The notes: generated from the letters alone by a model not told the origin. A stretch of 64,000 nucleotides of DNA from Alkalihalophilus marmarensis DSM 21297 (GCF_000474275.2 NZ_ATAE01000038.1:1-64000), one strand, 5' to 3'; positions 7,689 through 17,055 are shown, counted from the first letter of the stretch. A program made the numbers and translations.

Positions 7689-8123
7689 ATGCCACAAAAC
7701 CTAAAAAATCTTATGTCCACTCAAGTATTTTCTGTCACACCAGAACAATCGATCCAAGAAGCAGCAGCTCTTATGAAAGAACATAATGTCGGATCCATCC
7801 CTGTTGTTGAAAATGGTCAAGTAGCAGGTATGATTACCGACCGTGACATCACTCTGCGTTCAACTGCGGAGGGTACTTCAACACATATTCCGGTACGCGA
7901 ATGTATGACAAGCAACCTTACAGTAGGAACATCTACAATGGATGCACATGAAGCAGCTGCTTTAATGGCCCAGCACCAAATCCGCCGCCTGCCAGTTGTT
8001 GATAACGGGCAATTAGTTGGTATGGTTGCTCTTGGCGACTTAGCTGTTGAAAACACGCTTCAAAATGAAGCTGAAGAGGCTTTATCGGATATTTCACAGA
8101 GTAATGATATTCAAAATCAGTAG
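7689..8123 (+). CDS. CBS-domain pair protein
   Basis: 144 residues made almost entirely of two CBS domains (about 8-60 and 75-128), each with the signature VGSIPVVENG / IRRLPVVDNG. Such Bateman modules bind adenosyl ligands. The protein resembles B. subtilis YhcV and the stress-linked CBS proteins of bacilli. ATG at 7689 lies eight bases after AAAGGAG, which is better than the upstream in-frame GTG. An acidic, Asn/Gln-rich tail follows. No linked partner is evident. Confidence 0.85.
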   Translation: MPQNLKNLMSTQVFSVTPEQSIQEAAALMKEHNVGSIPVVENGQVAGMITDRDITLRSTAEGTSTHIPVRECMTSNLTVGTSTMDAHEAAALMAQHQIRRLPVVDNGQLVGMVALGDLAVENTLQNEAEEALSDISQSNDIQNQ

Positions 8124-8132
8124 TCCTTAATT

Positions 8133-8177
8133 AAAAAGCTGCCCGAAAAGGTTTCTATACCTTTTTGGCAGCTTTTT
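8133..8177. terminator. Strong intrinsic terminator
   Basis: AAAAAGCTGCC and GGCAGCTTTTT pair, continued by AAAAGGT/ACCTTTT, ending in T5. It serves the CBS gene and may also stop the convergent protease gene. Confidence 0.8.
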
Positions 8178-8184
8178 GTTGATG

Positions 8185-9423
8185 TTATTTTTTTAGTGCC
8201 TCATAAACGTTTACAATTCCATGACCAAAATGTTGACGGCTTTTTCCTGTGCCAAAGTCTGCTGTTTGCTGTAATAAAGTACGAATCTGCGCTGGAGTCA
8301 ATTCCGGATTCTCTGCTTTTACTAAAGCAAGTGAAGCAGCAACTTTAGGAGCAGCCATACTTGTACCAATCGCATATCCATATCCCCCAGGTACGGTTGA
8401 AAGAGCTCTTGCCTCCGTATCCCCGCCAGGTCCTGCAAGATCTACATTTCCATAGTTTGAGTAATAAGCTAATTCATCATGAATCGTAGAAGATGACACG
8501 CTAATAACCCATGGTATATCAGAGAATGTATCATGGAGAGGCCCTGACCATTGCGCTCCTTCTCCAGGAATCGTATACATTTTCTTCCCTAAATCAATGG
8601 CATTATTTCCATTAGCCCCTACAATCATCATGTCCTTGCTTTGTGCATATCTCACAGCACGTGAAGCTGAAAGGTGAAGAGTTCTTTGCTGCTCGTTATT
8701 CATCATGCTGTAAGTTCCAAGACTCAAGTTCGCAATATCTACGCCATCATCAGCAGCAGTAGTAATTCCTGCTAATATACTCGTCCAATTACTAACTCTA
8801 TAAGAGGCCATGGCAAGTTCCGGACCAACTCCCATCACTCGACCATTAGCTGCAATCGTACCAGCCACATGCGTTCCATGCATGCCAGAGTAGGAGTTGT
8901 CTGCTGTTTCTGGAACGAATGATTTTGCAAATAATAGATTATCCTTAAGATCAGGGTGAGTCGTATCAACTCCAGAATCAATAATGCCTACTAAGACATC
9001 GTGGTTACCAGCATTCAATTTCCATGATTCTCCGTTATTAGTTACGCGTTTAATATCCCATTGGTACTCCTCATACAAATCAGCTTCACTCGCATTGACT
9101 CTCAATTGATTTATTTCGTACGCTCGCTCTAGTTCAACTTCTGGGGATCGCAGTTCTACATCCTCTGCAACAGCTGCAATTCCACCGTGATGTTGAGCCC
9201 ATGCTTTAAATTCAGGATTTGAAGTACTCACATTGATTACTCCTATTTGCGGGACTTCCTGTAAAATATCTACTCCTAAATCAGCCATCTCTTCCACAAT
9301 AGCCTTTGGAATTGTTTGTTGTGAGAATGTAATAATATAGTCCGTTTTTTCCTCAGCTAAGACTCCTGAGCCACCAAAAGCCAATAACCCTGTTAATGTT
9401 AATCCTGCAATCCATTTTTTCAT
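8185..9423 (-). CDS. Subtilisin-like serine protease (S8), secreted
   Basis: A 412-residue secreted subtilase. Residues 1-23 are a signal peptide. Residues 24-110 look like an I9-type propeptide. The catalytic domain shows IIDSGVDTTHPD (Asp149), MHGTHVAGTIAA (His182), the oxyanion Asn in GANGNN (about 271) and GTSMAAP (Ser355). An insertion of roughly 25 residues after the oxyanion segment (around IDLGKKMYTIPGEG) enlarges the usual fold. The mature enzyme would be calcium-type and alkaline as in other bacilli, by inference. The ribosome site AGGAGG precedes ATG; it is monocistronic. Confidence 0.9.
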   Translation of the reverse strand: MKKWIAGLTLTGLLAFGGSGVLAEEKTDYIITFSQQTIPKAIVEEMADLGVDILQEVPQIGVINVSTSNPEFKAWAQHHGGIAAVAEDVELRSPEVELERAYEINQLRVNASEADLYEEYQWDIKRVTNNGESWKLNAGNHDVLVGIIDSGVDTTHPDLKDNLLFAKSFVPETADNSYSGMHGTHVAGTIAANGRVMGVGPELAMASYRVSNWTSILAGITTAADDGVDIANLSLGTYSMMNNEQQRTLHLSASRAVRYAQSKDMMIVGANGNNAIDLGKKMYTIPGEGAQWSGPLHDTFSDIPWVISVSSSTIHDELAYYSNYGNVDLAGPGGDTEARALSTVPGGYGYAIGTSMAAPKVAASLALVKAENPELTPAQIRTLLQQTADFGTGKSRQHFGHGIVNVYEALKK

Positions 9424-9699
9424 CGTATTCCTCCTCGTATGTTTTTACCGCCTTTTAAATGTTCGGTTCTCTAAGTAATTTCCCTTCATCCAATTGTAAG
9501 ATATTTGAAAATGAGTAATAAGCCCTTTAAATTTCATTAGTTCTTTATTACTTGAGTCATTTTAGCTAGTGATAGATTTAATATTACAGTTAAAATATTA
9601 GCAATAAAGAGTCCAAGGATGTTAAAGTTATTAGTTCAATGAACATCATGAAGAGCAATCTAATTACGAAGTAGGAGAATATGAAATACAGTAACAAAA
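9424..9699. other. Gap upstream of the subtilase
   Basis: AT-rich, with no convincing ORF or structure on either strand beyond the protease ribosome site at its left edge. It presumably holds the protease promoter and, at its right edge, the end of the tRNA transcript. Confidence 0.5.
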
Positions 9700-9725
9700 A
9701 AAGGCGACCGCATTTGGTCGCCTTT
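9700..9725 (-). terminator. Terminator of tRNA-Ala transcript
   Basis: AAAGGCGACC pairs with GGTCGCCTTT; on the minus strand it is followed by seven T. It lies 9 bp after the tRNA 3' end. Confidence 0.8.
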
Positions 9726-9734
9726 CTTTTTTTA

Positions 9735-9807
9735 TGGAGCATAGCGGGCTCGAACCGCTGACCTCTTCGCTGCCAGCGAAGCGCTCTCCCAGCTGAGCTA
9801 ATGCCCC
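9735..9807 (-). tRNA. tRNA-Ala (GGC)
   Basis: The 73-base minus-strand sequence folds as a cloverleaf. The acceptor arms GGGGCAT and ATGCTCC pair with one G-T pair and discriminator A. The D-arm is GCTCAGCTGGGAGAGC; the anticodon stem-loop has CTGGCAG with anticodon GGC, which reads GCC/GCU alanine codons. The T-arm contains GGTTCGAGCCC. The CCA end is not encoded. It stands alone, with its own terminator. Confidence 0.95.
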
Positions 9808-9943
9808 GTATGTAAGGTACTTGTTTTTATTATAGCAACTTTTTCTTTAATAGCAATTAATAATTTACATATTAAAAGAGGATTATTTTAACTATAAGTT
9901 GGCAATGTGAGTAAGAGCATCATGTTTTTGGGGGTAATATTAT

Positions 9944-10423
9944 ATGTTTACACTATCAGATGTTCCGATTCTTCTTGTCTCTTTGTTCATTCTCCTCCCG
10001 CTGATTACCATCATACATCAAGCCGGTCATGTATTTTTCGTCTGGCTTTTCGGTGGAAAAGTTACATTCGTTATAGGTGCCGGTAAAAAAATATTTTCTT
10101 TTGGCTCCATAGAAATTAGAAGAATTTATTTCTGGCATTCTTTTTTTCAATTCGAAGAACTTAAACATGATACGACATTCAGCCATTTGTTAGTATTTAT
10201 TGGTGGCTCTTTGTTTAACTTCATAAGCATTCTCATCGTTAACGGCTTAATTTTAATGGACATTCTTGCACCACATATCTTCTTCTATAATTTTGTTTAC
10301 TTTTCAATATACTATATTTTCTTCGCCTTATTTCCGGCTAGATATTCAGAAGACCATCCTAGTGATATGATGGCGATATACGATTTGTTGAAATATGGTA
10401 AAAGATGCGATCCTTTAGACTAA
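9944..10423 (+). CDS. Membrane protein, degenerate M50-like (pseudoprotease)
   Basis: A 159-residue polytopic membrane protein with about four hydrophobic segments. The first ends in IIHQAGH (His25-His29), the place where M50 site-2 proteases have HExxH, but the catalytic Glu is Gln here. Near the end, ALFPARYSEDHPSDMMAIYDLL mimics the second M50 motif, with Asp as the third metal ligand. Metal ligands look kept while the general base is lost, so it may bind metal without cleaving. The ribosome site (GGGGGT, about 12 bases away) is weak. No partner gene is obvious. Confidence 0.65.
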   Translation: MFTLSDVPILLVSLFILLPLITIIHQAGHVFFVWLFGGKVTFVIGAGKKIFSFGSIEIRRIYFWHSFFQFEELKHDTTFSHLLVFIGGSLFNFISILIVNGLILMDILAPHIFFYNFVYFSIYYIFFALFPARYSEDHPSDMMAIYDLLKYGKRCDPLD

Positions 10424-10528
10424 AAATGTCAAAATTAGAATTTTTTAGAATAAATATGTTTGAAAAATTTCTAACTTTGGTAAACAGGGAGTGTAACATC
10501 ACTAAAATTTTTTAGGAGGATGATTTAC

Positions 10529-11143
10529 ATGGCTACAAACAATAACAATAATAATAACAACAATAACGGTAACACGATGAGTCGAGAGGAAGCAGGCCGT
10601 ATGGGTGGAGAGAAAGTGAAACAAGAATACGGTAAAGAACATTTCCAAGAGATCGGTCAAAAGGGTGGAGAAAATTCAAATAACCAAAACTCCACATCAT
10701 CAAATAATAGCAACAGTAATAACAATAACAGCACAACATCAAACAGCAATAACAATAGCAGCAACAGCAACAATAGCAATAACAATAGCAACAGCGGCAA
10801 TAACAATAGTAACAACAGCAATAGTAATAGTAACAGCAATAACAATAGTAACAACAGCAATAACAATAGTAACAGCAATAACAATAATAACAGCGGCAAT
10901 AGCAATAGCAATAACAGCAATAACAGCAATAACAGCAATAACAACAGCAACAACAGCAATAGCAATAACAATAGCAACAGCGGCAATAGCAATAGCAACG
11001 GCAATAACAACAGCAACAGCAACAACAGCCAGAATATGAGTTATGAAGAAGCTGGCCGTAAAGGTGGCGAAAAAGTTAAGCAAGAGTATGGTTCTGATCA
11101 CTTCGCTGAAATCGGCAAAAAAGGGGGCCAACGTTCTAGTTAA
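10529..11143 (+). CDS. KGG-repeat stress protein with Asn/Ser-rich linker
   Basis: 204 residues; ATG at 10529 follows AGGAGG by nine bases. Two GsiB-like KGG modules frame the protein: SREEAGRMGGEKVKQEYG with EIGQKGG near the N-terminus, and SYEEAGRKGGEKVKQEYG with EIGKKGGQ at the C-terminus. Between them lie about 115 residues made almost only of Asn and Ser with a few Gly, and ten Asn in a row follow the start. KGG proteins are hydrophilic desiccation/general stress proteins. The linker is presumably disordered, and its AAY/AGY codon runs make the locus prone to slippage and length change. Confidence 0.8.
   Translation: MATNNNNNNNNNNGNTMSREEAGRMGGEKVKQEYGKEHFQEIGQKGGENSNNQNSTSSNNSNSNNNNSTTSNSNNNSSNSNNSNNNSNSGNNNSNNSNSNSNSNNNSNNSNNNSNSNNNNNSGNSNSNNSNNSNNSNNNSNNSNSNNNSNSGNSNSNGNNNSNSNNSQNMSYEEAGRKGGEKVKQEYGSDHFAEIGKKGGQRSS
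10690..11030 (+). repeat. AAC/AAT/AGC trinucleotide low-complexity tract
   Basis: About 340 bases of interspersed AAC, AAT, AGC and AGT codons encode the Asn/Ser linker. All frames stay open because of composition, so other ORFs called across it are artefacts. Confidence 0.85.
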
Positions 11144-11170
11144 GTAATTGGTCAGCTCGCATAGAAGCTC

Positions 11171-11206
11171 AAAAAGGAGTATTTCTCATTAGAAATACTC
11201 CTTTTT
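11171..11206. terminator. Bidirectional terminator
   Basis: The 16-bp arms AAAAAGGAGTATTTCT and AGAAATACTCCTTTTT pair around a 4-base loop. It serves the KGG gene and the convergent small membrane gene. Confidence 0.85.
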
Positions 11207-11211
11207 GTATG

Positions 11212-11370
11212 TTAAAAGATTAAATCTAACAGCCACCAGCCTAGTGCCCCAACTACGCCAACCACGAGAGAACTTATGACATTTTCTAACGTGAGTTTCT
11301 TGTGCTTTGTGACATCGAAGACAAGCCAGCCACAAAATATAGCAAATCCAAAAATAACAGCAGTTACCAT
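11212..11370 (-). CDS. Small two-helix membrane protein
   Basis: A 52-residue ORF with ATG at 11370 behind GAGGAGAGGGAC and stop at 11212. Two hydrophobic helices, residues 2-18 (VTAVIFGFAIFCGWLVF) and about 34-52 (SLVVGVVGALGWWLLDLIF), are joined by a basic loop TKHKKLTLEN. A strong ribosome site and an adjacent terminator support it. Function unknown. Confidence 0.6.
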   Translation of the reverse strand: MVTAVIFGFAIFCGWLVFDVTKHKKLTLENVISSLVVGVVGALGWWLLDLIF

Positions 11371-11486
11371 ATGTCCCTCTCCTCTTCATACATTCCACAT
11401 TCATCTTAGCAGAGATACGATTGCTAGGACAAGAGAGTGGTTATACTGGTTACTATTAATTAAAAAGGGATCGGTGGTTGTCGACC

Positions 11487-12506
11487 ATGTTAGAGTTAGT
11501 TGTTTTACGTGCTCTTGTAGGACGTATTCCGCTTGTCGCTCGATTAATATCCATCGTTTTTATTTTAGCCACTACGATTGGATTAATTATTCATTTTATC
11601 GAACCTGATGTGTTCCCTACTTGGTTTGATGCCGTATGGTGGGCGCTAGTCACTGTCTCTACAGTAGGCTACGGGGACTTTGTACCAGTAACAACAATCG
11701 GACGTGTTTTAGGAATTATTTTAATTTTTTCAGGAGTGGGGTTTATGACTCTGTTTGTCACCTCACTTGCCGCTAAAACGATCTCGACTGTAAACGCTTT
11801 TCGTGAAGGGATGTTAACATTTATGGGTGATGGGCACGTTATTATTATCGGATGGAACGAACGGAGCAGGCACGCAATTGAAAATTTGCAAAAAGTAAAA
11901 CCTAAATCATCAATCGTATTAATTGATGATACGTTGCAGGAGCTGCCTCAAGGATTAAGACATATTCATTTTGTCAGAGGAAACAGCAGTGAGGATGCTA
12001 CATTAAAACAGGCAAACATAGGGCTCGCAAGCAGCGTGCTTATTACTGCGCAGCATCAAGGAAGTGAGTTTTCATCGGATGCTCATTCAATTTTATCCAC
12101 ATTGGCTGTCAAATCTCAGCATCCAGAAGTGTATACGATTGTGGAAGTGTTAACAACTGAACAAATTGCTAACGCTAAAAGGGCTGGCGCGGATGAAATT
12201 GTGGAATCTACTACGTTGACAGGTTCAGTTCTGATAAACAGTCTGTTATACCATCACATGAGTGACGTACTAGACGACTTATTAACTTTTAATGAAAGAA
12301 CTCAATTAACATTCAGCCCCATCGTGGAAGAACATGTAAACAAAACGTTTGCTGCTTTGTTAATCGAATTATACAACGGAGGAGATTTATTAATTGGAGT
12401 AAAACGTTCTGAGGAAGTTTTACTCCATCCGCCTCATGACACAGTGATACAGCAAGGTGATTTATTAATATTAATTAACAGGCTCCATGCTAGTACAATA
12501 AAGTAA
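11487..12506 (+). CDS. yugO: Potassium channel with RCK/TrkA-N domain, YugO-like
   Basis: A 339-residue two-transmembrane potassium channel. Residues 20-40 and 75-95 are the membrane helices, with the pore loop and selectivity filter TVGYGD at 59-64 between them. From about 110 a TrkA-N Rossmann domain begins (GHVIIIGWNERSRHAI), followed by a TrkA-C-like region. B. subtilis YugO releases K+ for biofilm electrical signalling; the synteny with yugN and pgi supports orthology. ATG at 11487 lies nine bases after GGTGG. Its end overlaps the convergent yugN by 17 bp. Confidence 0.85.
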   Translation: MLELVVLRALVGRIPLVARLISIVFILATTIGLIIHFIEPDVFPTWFDAVWWALVTVSTVGYGDFVPVTTIGRVLGIILIFSGVGFMTLFVTSLAAKTISTVNAFREGMLTFMGDGHVIIIGWNERSRHAIENLQKVKPKSSIVLIDDTLQELPQGLRHIHFVRGNSSEDATLKQANIGLASSVLITAQHQGSEFSSDAHSILSTLAVKSQHPEVYTIVEVLTTEQIANAKRAGADEIVESTTLTGSVLINSLLYHHMSDVLDDLLTFNERTQLTFSPIVEEHVNKTFAALLIELYNGGDLLIGVKRSEEVLLHPPHDTVIQQGDLLILINRLHASTIK

Positions 12507-12912
12507 GTTCAAGCTCTTGAACTAAGCTCCTTGCAACAGTCATGTATTTATTGTCTACTTTAGCGTCTTTATCTACTGGTTCTTGAAATTGGTTAAAGAC
12601 GCTGTTGTATGTCATCGGAATCAACCCATTTAGAGGATCTGTATTATCATCAAGTCCTTTTTGAAATTTATGACTTAAAAGAAATGGCTGCCCTAATGAA
12701 ACACTTACTCCTCTTTCCCCTAGCTCTCCGTCCACCGGCTTAAAAGGCAGCCGCAAAAATGTATACCCTACCTCTTCATCAATTTTATAATCAAAATATC
12801 CTTGATCATAATCCCAGCCGCCTCCTATAACATAGCCAAGCGGTTTCAGTTTTTCTTCTAATACTTGAAGTTTAAATTCTTTACCTTCTACAGCAGATTG
12901 TAAAGCAATCAT
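12490..12912 (-). CDS. yugN: YugN-like protein
   Basis: A 140-residue soluble protein of the YugN-like family, with conserved phrases GYVIGGGWDYDQGYFDYK, YTFLRLPF and the C-terminal helix. Between yugO and pgi, as in B. subtilis. Function unknown; a link to the channel or to Pgi is suggested only by conserved order. It starts behind AAGGGTGGG. Confidence 0.8.
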   Translation of the reverse strand: MIALQSAVEGKEFKLQVLEEKLKPLGYVIGGGWDYDQGYFDYKIDEEVGYTFLRLPFKPVDGELGERGVSVSLGQPFLLSHKFQKGLDDNTDPLNGLIPMTYNSVFNQFQEPVDKDAKVDNKYMTVARSLVQELELTLLY

Positions 12913-12987
12913 TCACCCCACCCTTTCTTATAAATAATGTACACCTAGTATGTGCTTTGACCGAAAGAAAAATGAGCAAACAAAAAA

Positions 12988-13008
12988 GATCACGCAAAAG
13001 CGTGATCT
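12988..13008 (-). terminator. Terminator of pgi
   Basis: AGATCACG and CGTGATCT pair; the minus strand continues with TTTTTTG. Confidence 0.8.
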
Positions 13009-13017
13009 CAACTATCT

Positions 13018-14367
13018 TTATTTAAGGCGTTTTTCTAGCTCAGCTTTTTCTTTTTCAAAGCCTGGCTTCCCAAGAAGAGCGAACATGTTCTTCTTATATG
13101 CTTCTACTCCTGGCTGGTCAAACGGGTTGACCCCAAGTAAGTAGCCGCTGATGCCGCATGCTTTTTCAAAGAAATAAATTAAATAACCGAAATGGTATTC
13201 GTTTAGTTCCGGGATATTGATAATTAAGTTTGGCACTCCGCCATCAGTATGAGCAAGCATTGTCCCTTCAAAGGCTTTCTTGTTCACAAAATCCATCGTT
13301 TCGCCTGCAAGGTAGTTCAAGCCATCAAGATCATTATCAGCTTCCTCAATCTTAATCTCTTCCCGTACCTTCCCTACATTCAATACTGTTTCAAATAAGT
13401 CACGACGGCCGTCTTGGACATATTGCCCCATTGAGTGCAGGTCTGTTGAAAAGTCAACAGAAGCAGGGAAAATTCCTTTTCCGTCTTTTCCTTCACTTTC
13501 TCCGTAAAGCTGCTTCCACCATTCTGATACATAGTGAAGAGATGGTTCATAATTCACCATCAGTTCAATCGTTTTTCCTTTGTTGTAAAACGCATTACGT
13601 ACAGCAGCATATTGATATGCTTGATTTTCTTTAAGGTCTGGATTAGAAAGATCAGCACTTGCATCAGCAGCACCTTTCATCAGTGCTTCAATATCAAGAC
13701 CACTCACAGCAATTGGCAGAAGTCCTACTGCAGTAAGTACAGAGAAACGCCCCCCAACATCGTCAGGAATGATAAAGGACTCATATCCCTCTTCATTTGC
13801 AAGAGTTTTTAGAGCACCTTTTTCACGGTCAGTTGTTGCATAAATACGACGACGCGCTTCTTCTTGTCCGTATTTCTTTTCTAAAAATTCACGAAAAATA
13901 CGGAAAGCAATAGCTGGCTCTGTCGTTGTCCCTGATTTTGAAATAACATTCACAGACACATCTTTACCTTCAAGCAAAGCAAATAAATCTTTTACATACG
14001 TTGAAGAAATATTGTTTCCAACAAAGAATACTTGCGGCGCTTTACGTTCTTCTTTTGACAATACATTATAAAAAGAATGATTCAATGCTTCAATCGTTGC
14101 ACGTGCTCCTAGGTATGAGCCCCCAATTCCAACGACAAGAAGTACGTCGGAATCATTTTTAATTTTTCCAGCCGCTGCTTGAATGCGTGAAAATTCCTCA
14201 CGATCGTACGCTGTTGGCAGGTCAATCCAACCTAAAAAATCATTTCCTGCACCTGTTCCGTTATGTAGAGCTTCATGTGCTGCAGTTACAGCATCTTGCA
14301 TGTTATCAATTTCATGTTGTCCAAAAAAAGACAGTGCTTTTGAATAATCGAATTGAATTTTTTCCAT
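13018..14367 (-). CDS. pgi: Glucose-6-phosphate isomerase
   Basis: 449 residues, the normal Firmicutes length. It interconverts glucose-6-phosphate and fructose-6-phosphate in glycolysis and gluconeogenesis. Signatures are [13 protein letters not shown] (78-90), [17 protein letters not shown] and the C-terminal [17 protein letters not shown]. The start ATG follows GGAGGCATCACC. It is monocistronic with its own terminator. Confidence 0.95.
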   Translation of the reverse strand: MEKIQFDYSKALSFFGQHEIDNMQDAVTAAHEALHNGTGAGNDFLGWIDLPTAYDREEFSRIQAAAGKIKNDSDVLLVVGIGGSYLGARATIEALNHSFYNVLSKEERKAPQVFFVGNNISSTYVKDLFALLEGKDVSVNVISKSGTTTEPAIAFRIFREFLEKKYGQEEARRRIYATTDREKGALKTLANEEGYESFIIPDDVGGRFSVLTAVGLLPIAVSGLDIEALMKGAADASADLSNPDLKENQAYQYAAVRNAFYNKGKTIELMVNYEPSLHYVSEWWKQLYGESEGKDGKGIFPASVDFSTDLHSMGQYVQDGRRDLFETVLNVGKVREEIKIEEADNDLDGLNYLAGETMDFVNKKAFEGTMLAHTDGGVPNLIINIPELNEYHFGYLIYFFEKACGISGYLLGVNPFDQPGVEAYKKNMFALLGKPGFEKEKAELEKRLK

Positions 14368-14540
14368 GAAGGTGATGCCTCCTTAATCATTTACGTTCAT
14401 ATCACTATTCACTTTAACCGAATGCCTGTATAAGAATCAAGTTCATCTGACAATGTAAGCGGAACCAGTGGAAAATTAATTAATACTTAAAGACAAAAGA
14501 CTTGGAAAGAAGAATGTTAAAGTGGAATTTAGGAAGCACA

Positions 14541-14662
14541 CCGCTCCAAAAATATACTTCGCTTTCCGTGGGAAGCTGGTGAGCCTCCTCGAGCTTCGCC
14601 CTGCGGGGTCTCACCGTTGCTTTGGATCCCACTGGAGTCTACGTATATTTCTTCCGCTAAGG
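14541..14662 (+). repeat. Palindromic intergenic repeat, copy 2
   Basis: A full copy, forward orientation: CCGCTCCAAAAATATACTTC ... GAGCCTCCTCGAGCTTCGCC ... GGGGTCTCACC ... GGAGTCTACGTATATTTC ... TCCGCTAAGG. The outer ATATACTTC and GTATATTTC ends and the inner GGTGAG/CTCACC pair form a branched hairpin. It fills most of the 353-bp gap between pgi and the dehydrogenase; the remainder shows no gene. Confidence 0.8.
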
Positions 14663-14720
14663 AATTGCTTCGTTCAAAAAACCCCTTAAATACAATCTTC
14701 AGTCCAAGTCTATCTTCACC

Positions 14721-15884
14721 TTATAGTGCTTCTGTTAAAATCTTTTTCACATCGTCTTTATTTAATTTTCTAAAGTTGCCGAATTCGCCGTTTTCAGCTG
14801 CAATTCCAGCCATGCGTTCAATTTGTGATTCGTCGATATCATAATCAGCTAAGCGGTTTGGTGCACCAAGCTCCGTCCAGAAAGCTGATAACTTATCAAT
14901 TCCTTCAAGTGCAATTTCACGATCAGTTTTGCCTTCTGGATCAACTCCGAGTACTCTAGTCGCAAGCTGTACGTGCCGCTCGATTCTCTCATCAAGACTA
15001 TTGCGCATCCAGTGAGGGAAAATAATCGCTAATCCGCCTGCATGCGGGATATCATACACTGCCGACACAGCATGTTCAATATTATGTGTCGCCCAGTCTC
15101 CTCTTAGCCCCATTTGAGTAATGCCGTTTAGAGCCATCGTTCCACAGTAAAGAATTGTTTCGCGGTGTTCAATATTATTAAGGTCAGATAGCAGCTTCGG
15201 CGCTGTTTCCATAACTGTTAACAAAATGGATTCCATAATACGATCTTGAAGCTGTGTATTCTCAGCATGATGGAAATACGCTTCAATTACATGGCTCATC
15301 ATATCAACCATGCCATAAATCGTTTGGTCTTCTGGGACAGATAATGTATTTTTCGGATCTAAAATAGAGAATGCTGGGAATGAAAACGGACTTCCCCAGC
15401 CGACTTTCTGGCTAGTTTCCCAATTCGTAATAACGGACCCTGCATTCATTTCTGAACCAGTCGCAGCAAGAGTTAAAATGGTTCCAAATGGAAGTGCTGA
15501 ACTTGGCGTATCTTTTTTCGTGATGACATCCCAGATATCTCCCTCGTACTTTGCACCGACAGCGATCGCCTTTGTTGCATCAATAACACTTCCGCCACCT
15601 ACAGCTAAAATAAACTCAATATCATGTTCACGGCACAACTCAATACCTTTGTGAACCGTCGTTAAACGCGGGTTCGGTTCAACACCTGCAAGTTCCGTCA
15701 CTTCGGCATTGATCTCACTTAATTGACTGATGACGTGATCGTACAAACCGTTTCGTTTAATACTGCCTCCGCCATAAACCACTAATACTTTCTTGCCATA
15801 ACGCTTTACTTCATTGGCTAATTCTTCATTCTGGCCTTTACCGAAAACTAATTTAGTTGGATTTTTAAAAACAAATGGATTCAT
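14721..15884 (-). CDS. yugJ: NADH-dependent iron-containing alcohol (butanol) dehydrogenase
   Basis: 387 residues, group III iron alcohol dehydrogenase of the BdhA/YugJ/YugK type. It reduces aldehydes to alcohols with NAD(P)H. The nucleotide site is [11 protein letters not shown] and [15 protein letters not shown]. The metal ligands lie in [15 protein letters not shown] (Asp, His) and [23 protein letters not shown] (two His, given here in context). It starts behind AGGAGG. Position beside pgi matches the yugJ-yugK pair of B. subtilis; which paralogue it is cannot be settled here. Confidence 0.85.
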   Translation of the reverse strand: MNPFVFKNPTKLVFGKGQNEELANEVKRYGKKVLVVYGGGSIKRNGLYDHVISQLSEINAEVTELAGVEPNPRLTTVHKGIELCREHDIEFILAVGGGSVIDATKAIAVGAKYEGDIWDVITKKDTPSSALPFGTILTLAATGSEMNAGSVITNWETSQKVGWGSPFSFPAFSILDPKNTLSVPEDQTIYGMVDMMSHVIEAYFHHAENTQLQDRIMESILLTVMETAPKLLSDLNNIEHRETILYCGTMALNGITQMGLRGDWATHNIEHAVSAVYDIPHAGGLAIIFPHWMRNSLDERIERHVQLATRVLGVDPEGKTDREIALEGIDKLSAFWTELGAPNRLADYDIDESQIERMAGIAAENGEFGNFRKLNKDDVKKILTEAL

Positions 15885-16107
15885 ATGTATTCCTCCTTGA
15901 TAGGGATTTACCTATTATTATCAACAAATACCGTGACATATGTAAAGGAAACAGACTTCAAATCCCATTTCCCATAAATTAACACTGTCTCCTAACAATA
16001 GGCAACGGTATAAGTGAATAATTGTCCACTGACATCCTCATTCTAAAAGGGAAGCACACCCTCACATCGATGGTTGTGCAAATCCTTAATAGCAGGAGGT
16101 GAATGGT

Positions 16108-16335
16108 GTGAGTGGTATTCAACGTACAGCGCTTGTTTTAGCGATTATCGGCGCAATTAACTGGGGGCTGATCGGATTTTTCCGTTTTGACCTTGTCGCG
16201 GCAATCTTTGGCGGACAAGCTGCAGGCCTATCTCGTTTAATTTACGCGCTTGTTGGTCTAGCTGGTCTTTATTGTATTTCAATTCTGTTCAAGCCTGATG
16301 AGGAACTTGAACGCGTACCAGAAACAGAACGATAA
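16108..16335 (+). CDS. yuzA: DUF378 membrane protein YuzA
   Basis: A 75-residue protein with GTG start at 16108, seven bases after AGGAGGT. Two hydrophobic helices with the DUF378 signature ALVLAIIGAINWGLIGFFRFD and LIYALVGLAGLYCI. Family of unknown function, common next to yugI/yugJ in bacilli. A terminator follows at once. Confidence 0.8.
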   Translation: MSGIQRTALVLAIIGAINWGLIGFFRFDLVAAIFGGQAAGLSRLIYALVGLAGLYCISILFKPDEELERVPETER

Positions 16336-16344
16336 AAATGGCTT

Positions 16345-16374
16345 AAGCATCTCAAATCTTGATTTGAGGTGCTT
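16345..16374 (+). terminator. Intrinsic terminator
   Basis: The 14-base arms AAGCATCTCAAATC and GATTTGAGGTGCTT pair with one G-T pair; CTTTTAATT follows. Confidence 0.75.
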
Positions 16375-16442
16375 CTTTTAATTCCTACGCCTCACTATAT
16401 TCTCCAATAGATGATGCTTTCCTCCCCATATATAAAATAAAA

Positions 16443-16467
16443 AAGCATCCAGTATAACCGGATGCTT
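16443..16467 (-). terminator. Terminator of yugI
   Basis: AAGCATCC pairs with GGATGCTT; on the minus strand TTTTTATTTTA follows. Confidence 0.75.
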
Positions 16468-16479
16468 CGGTGGCAAGAA

Positions 16480-16902
16480 TTACTTCTTAGCGCGCTTGTT
16501 AAGATCAGCTTGAATTTCGTTAGATTGCTTTAACCATTCTTTAAGCTTATCTTCAAGTGTGTTGAAACCTTGTTGAGGTTTGTTTTGTTGTTGTGGCTTA
16601 CGTCCGCCTTGACCGCCGCCAGTGTTACGAGGCTTAGCTGGACGAGCTGGGCGCTCAGGAGCTTCTTGTGTAGCACGGATAGAAAGTGAAATCTTACCAG
16701 AATTTTCTTCTACGTTCATGATTTTCACTTTAACTTCATCGCCTACAGAAAGAACATCATTGATATCTTTAACGAAACCGTGAGCTACCTCCGAAATGTG
16801 TACTAAGCCTTGTTTTTGCTCGTCAATTGCTACGAACGCACCAAAAGGCTTGATTCCTGTTACTTTACCTTCTACAATACTGCCTACTTCATAATTTGAC
16901 AT
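16480..16902 (-). CDS. yugI: S1-domain RNA-binding general stress protein 13
   Basis: 140 residues. Residues 1-75 are an S1 OB-fold (VGSIVEGKVTGIKPFGAFVAI; GLVHISEVAHGFVKDI; VKVKIMNVEENSGKISLSI). Residues 80-125 are a basic, Pro/Gly/Gln-rich disordered linker, then a short C-terminal helix. B. subtilis YugI/GSP13 is ribosome-associated and stress-induced; the role here is inferred from homology. The ribosome site AGGAGATG precedes ATG. Confidence 0.9.
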   Translation of the reverse strand: MSNYEVGSIVEGKVTGIKPFGAFVAIDEQKQGLVHISEVAHGFVKDINDVLSVGDEVKVKIMNVEENSGKISLSIRATQEAPERPARPAKPRNTGGGQGGRKPQQQNKPQQGFNTLEDKLKEWLKQSNEIQADLNKRAKK

Positions 16903-17055
16903 CTACATACATCTCCTAACTATTTATTAACCTTTTAATATTAACATAGGATGCGACTTTACGCAAAACATCGTTTAAAAAGTTTTTATTTTACATCTTT
17001 GCTTATCTTAACAGGTTTATATAGAAACGTAAAACAAGAAATGAGACAACACCTT

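Noticed and set aside
10657-11131. Long ORFs on other frames across the Asn/Ser tract, including a poly-Leu protein on the minus strand
   Set aside because: They are consequences of the trinucleotide composition; they have no ribosome sites and only low-complexity products. The KGG frame has flanking domains and a ribosome site.
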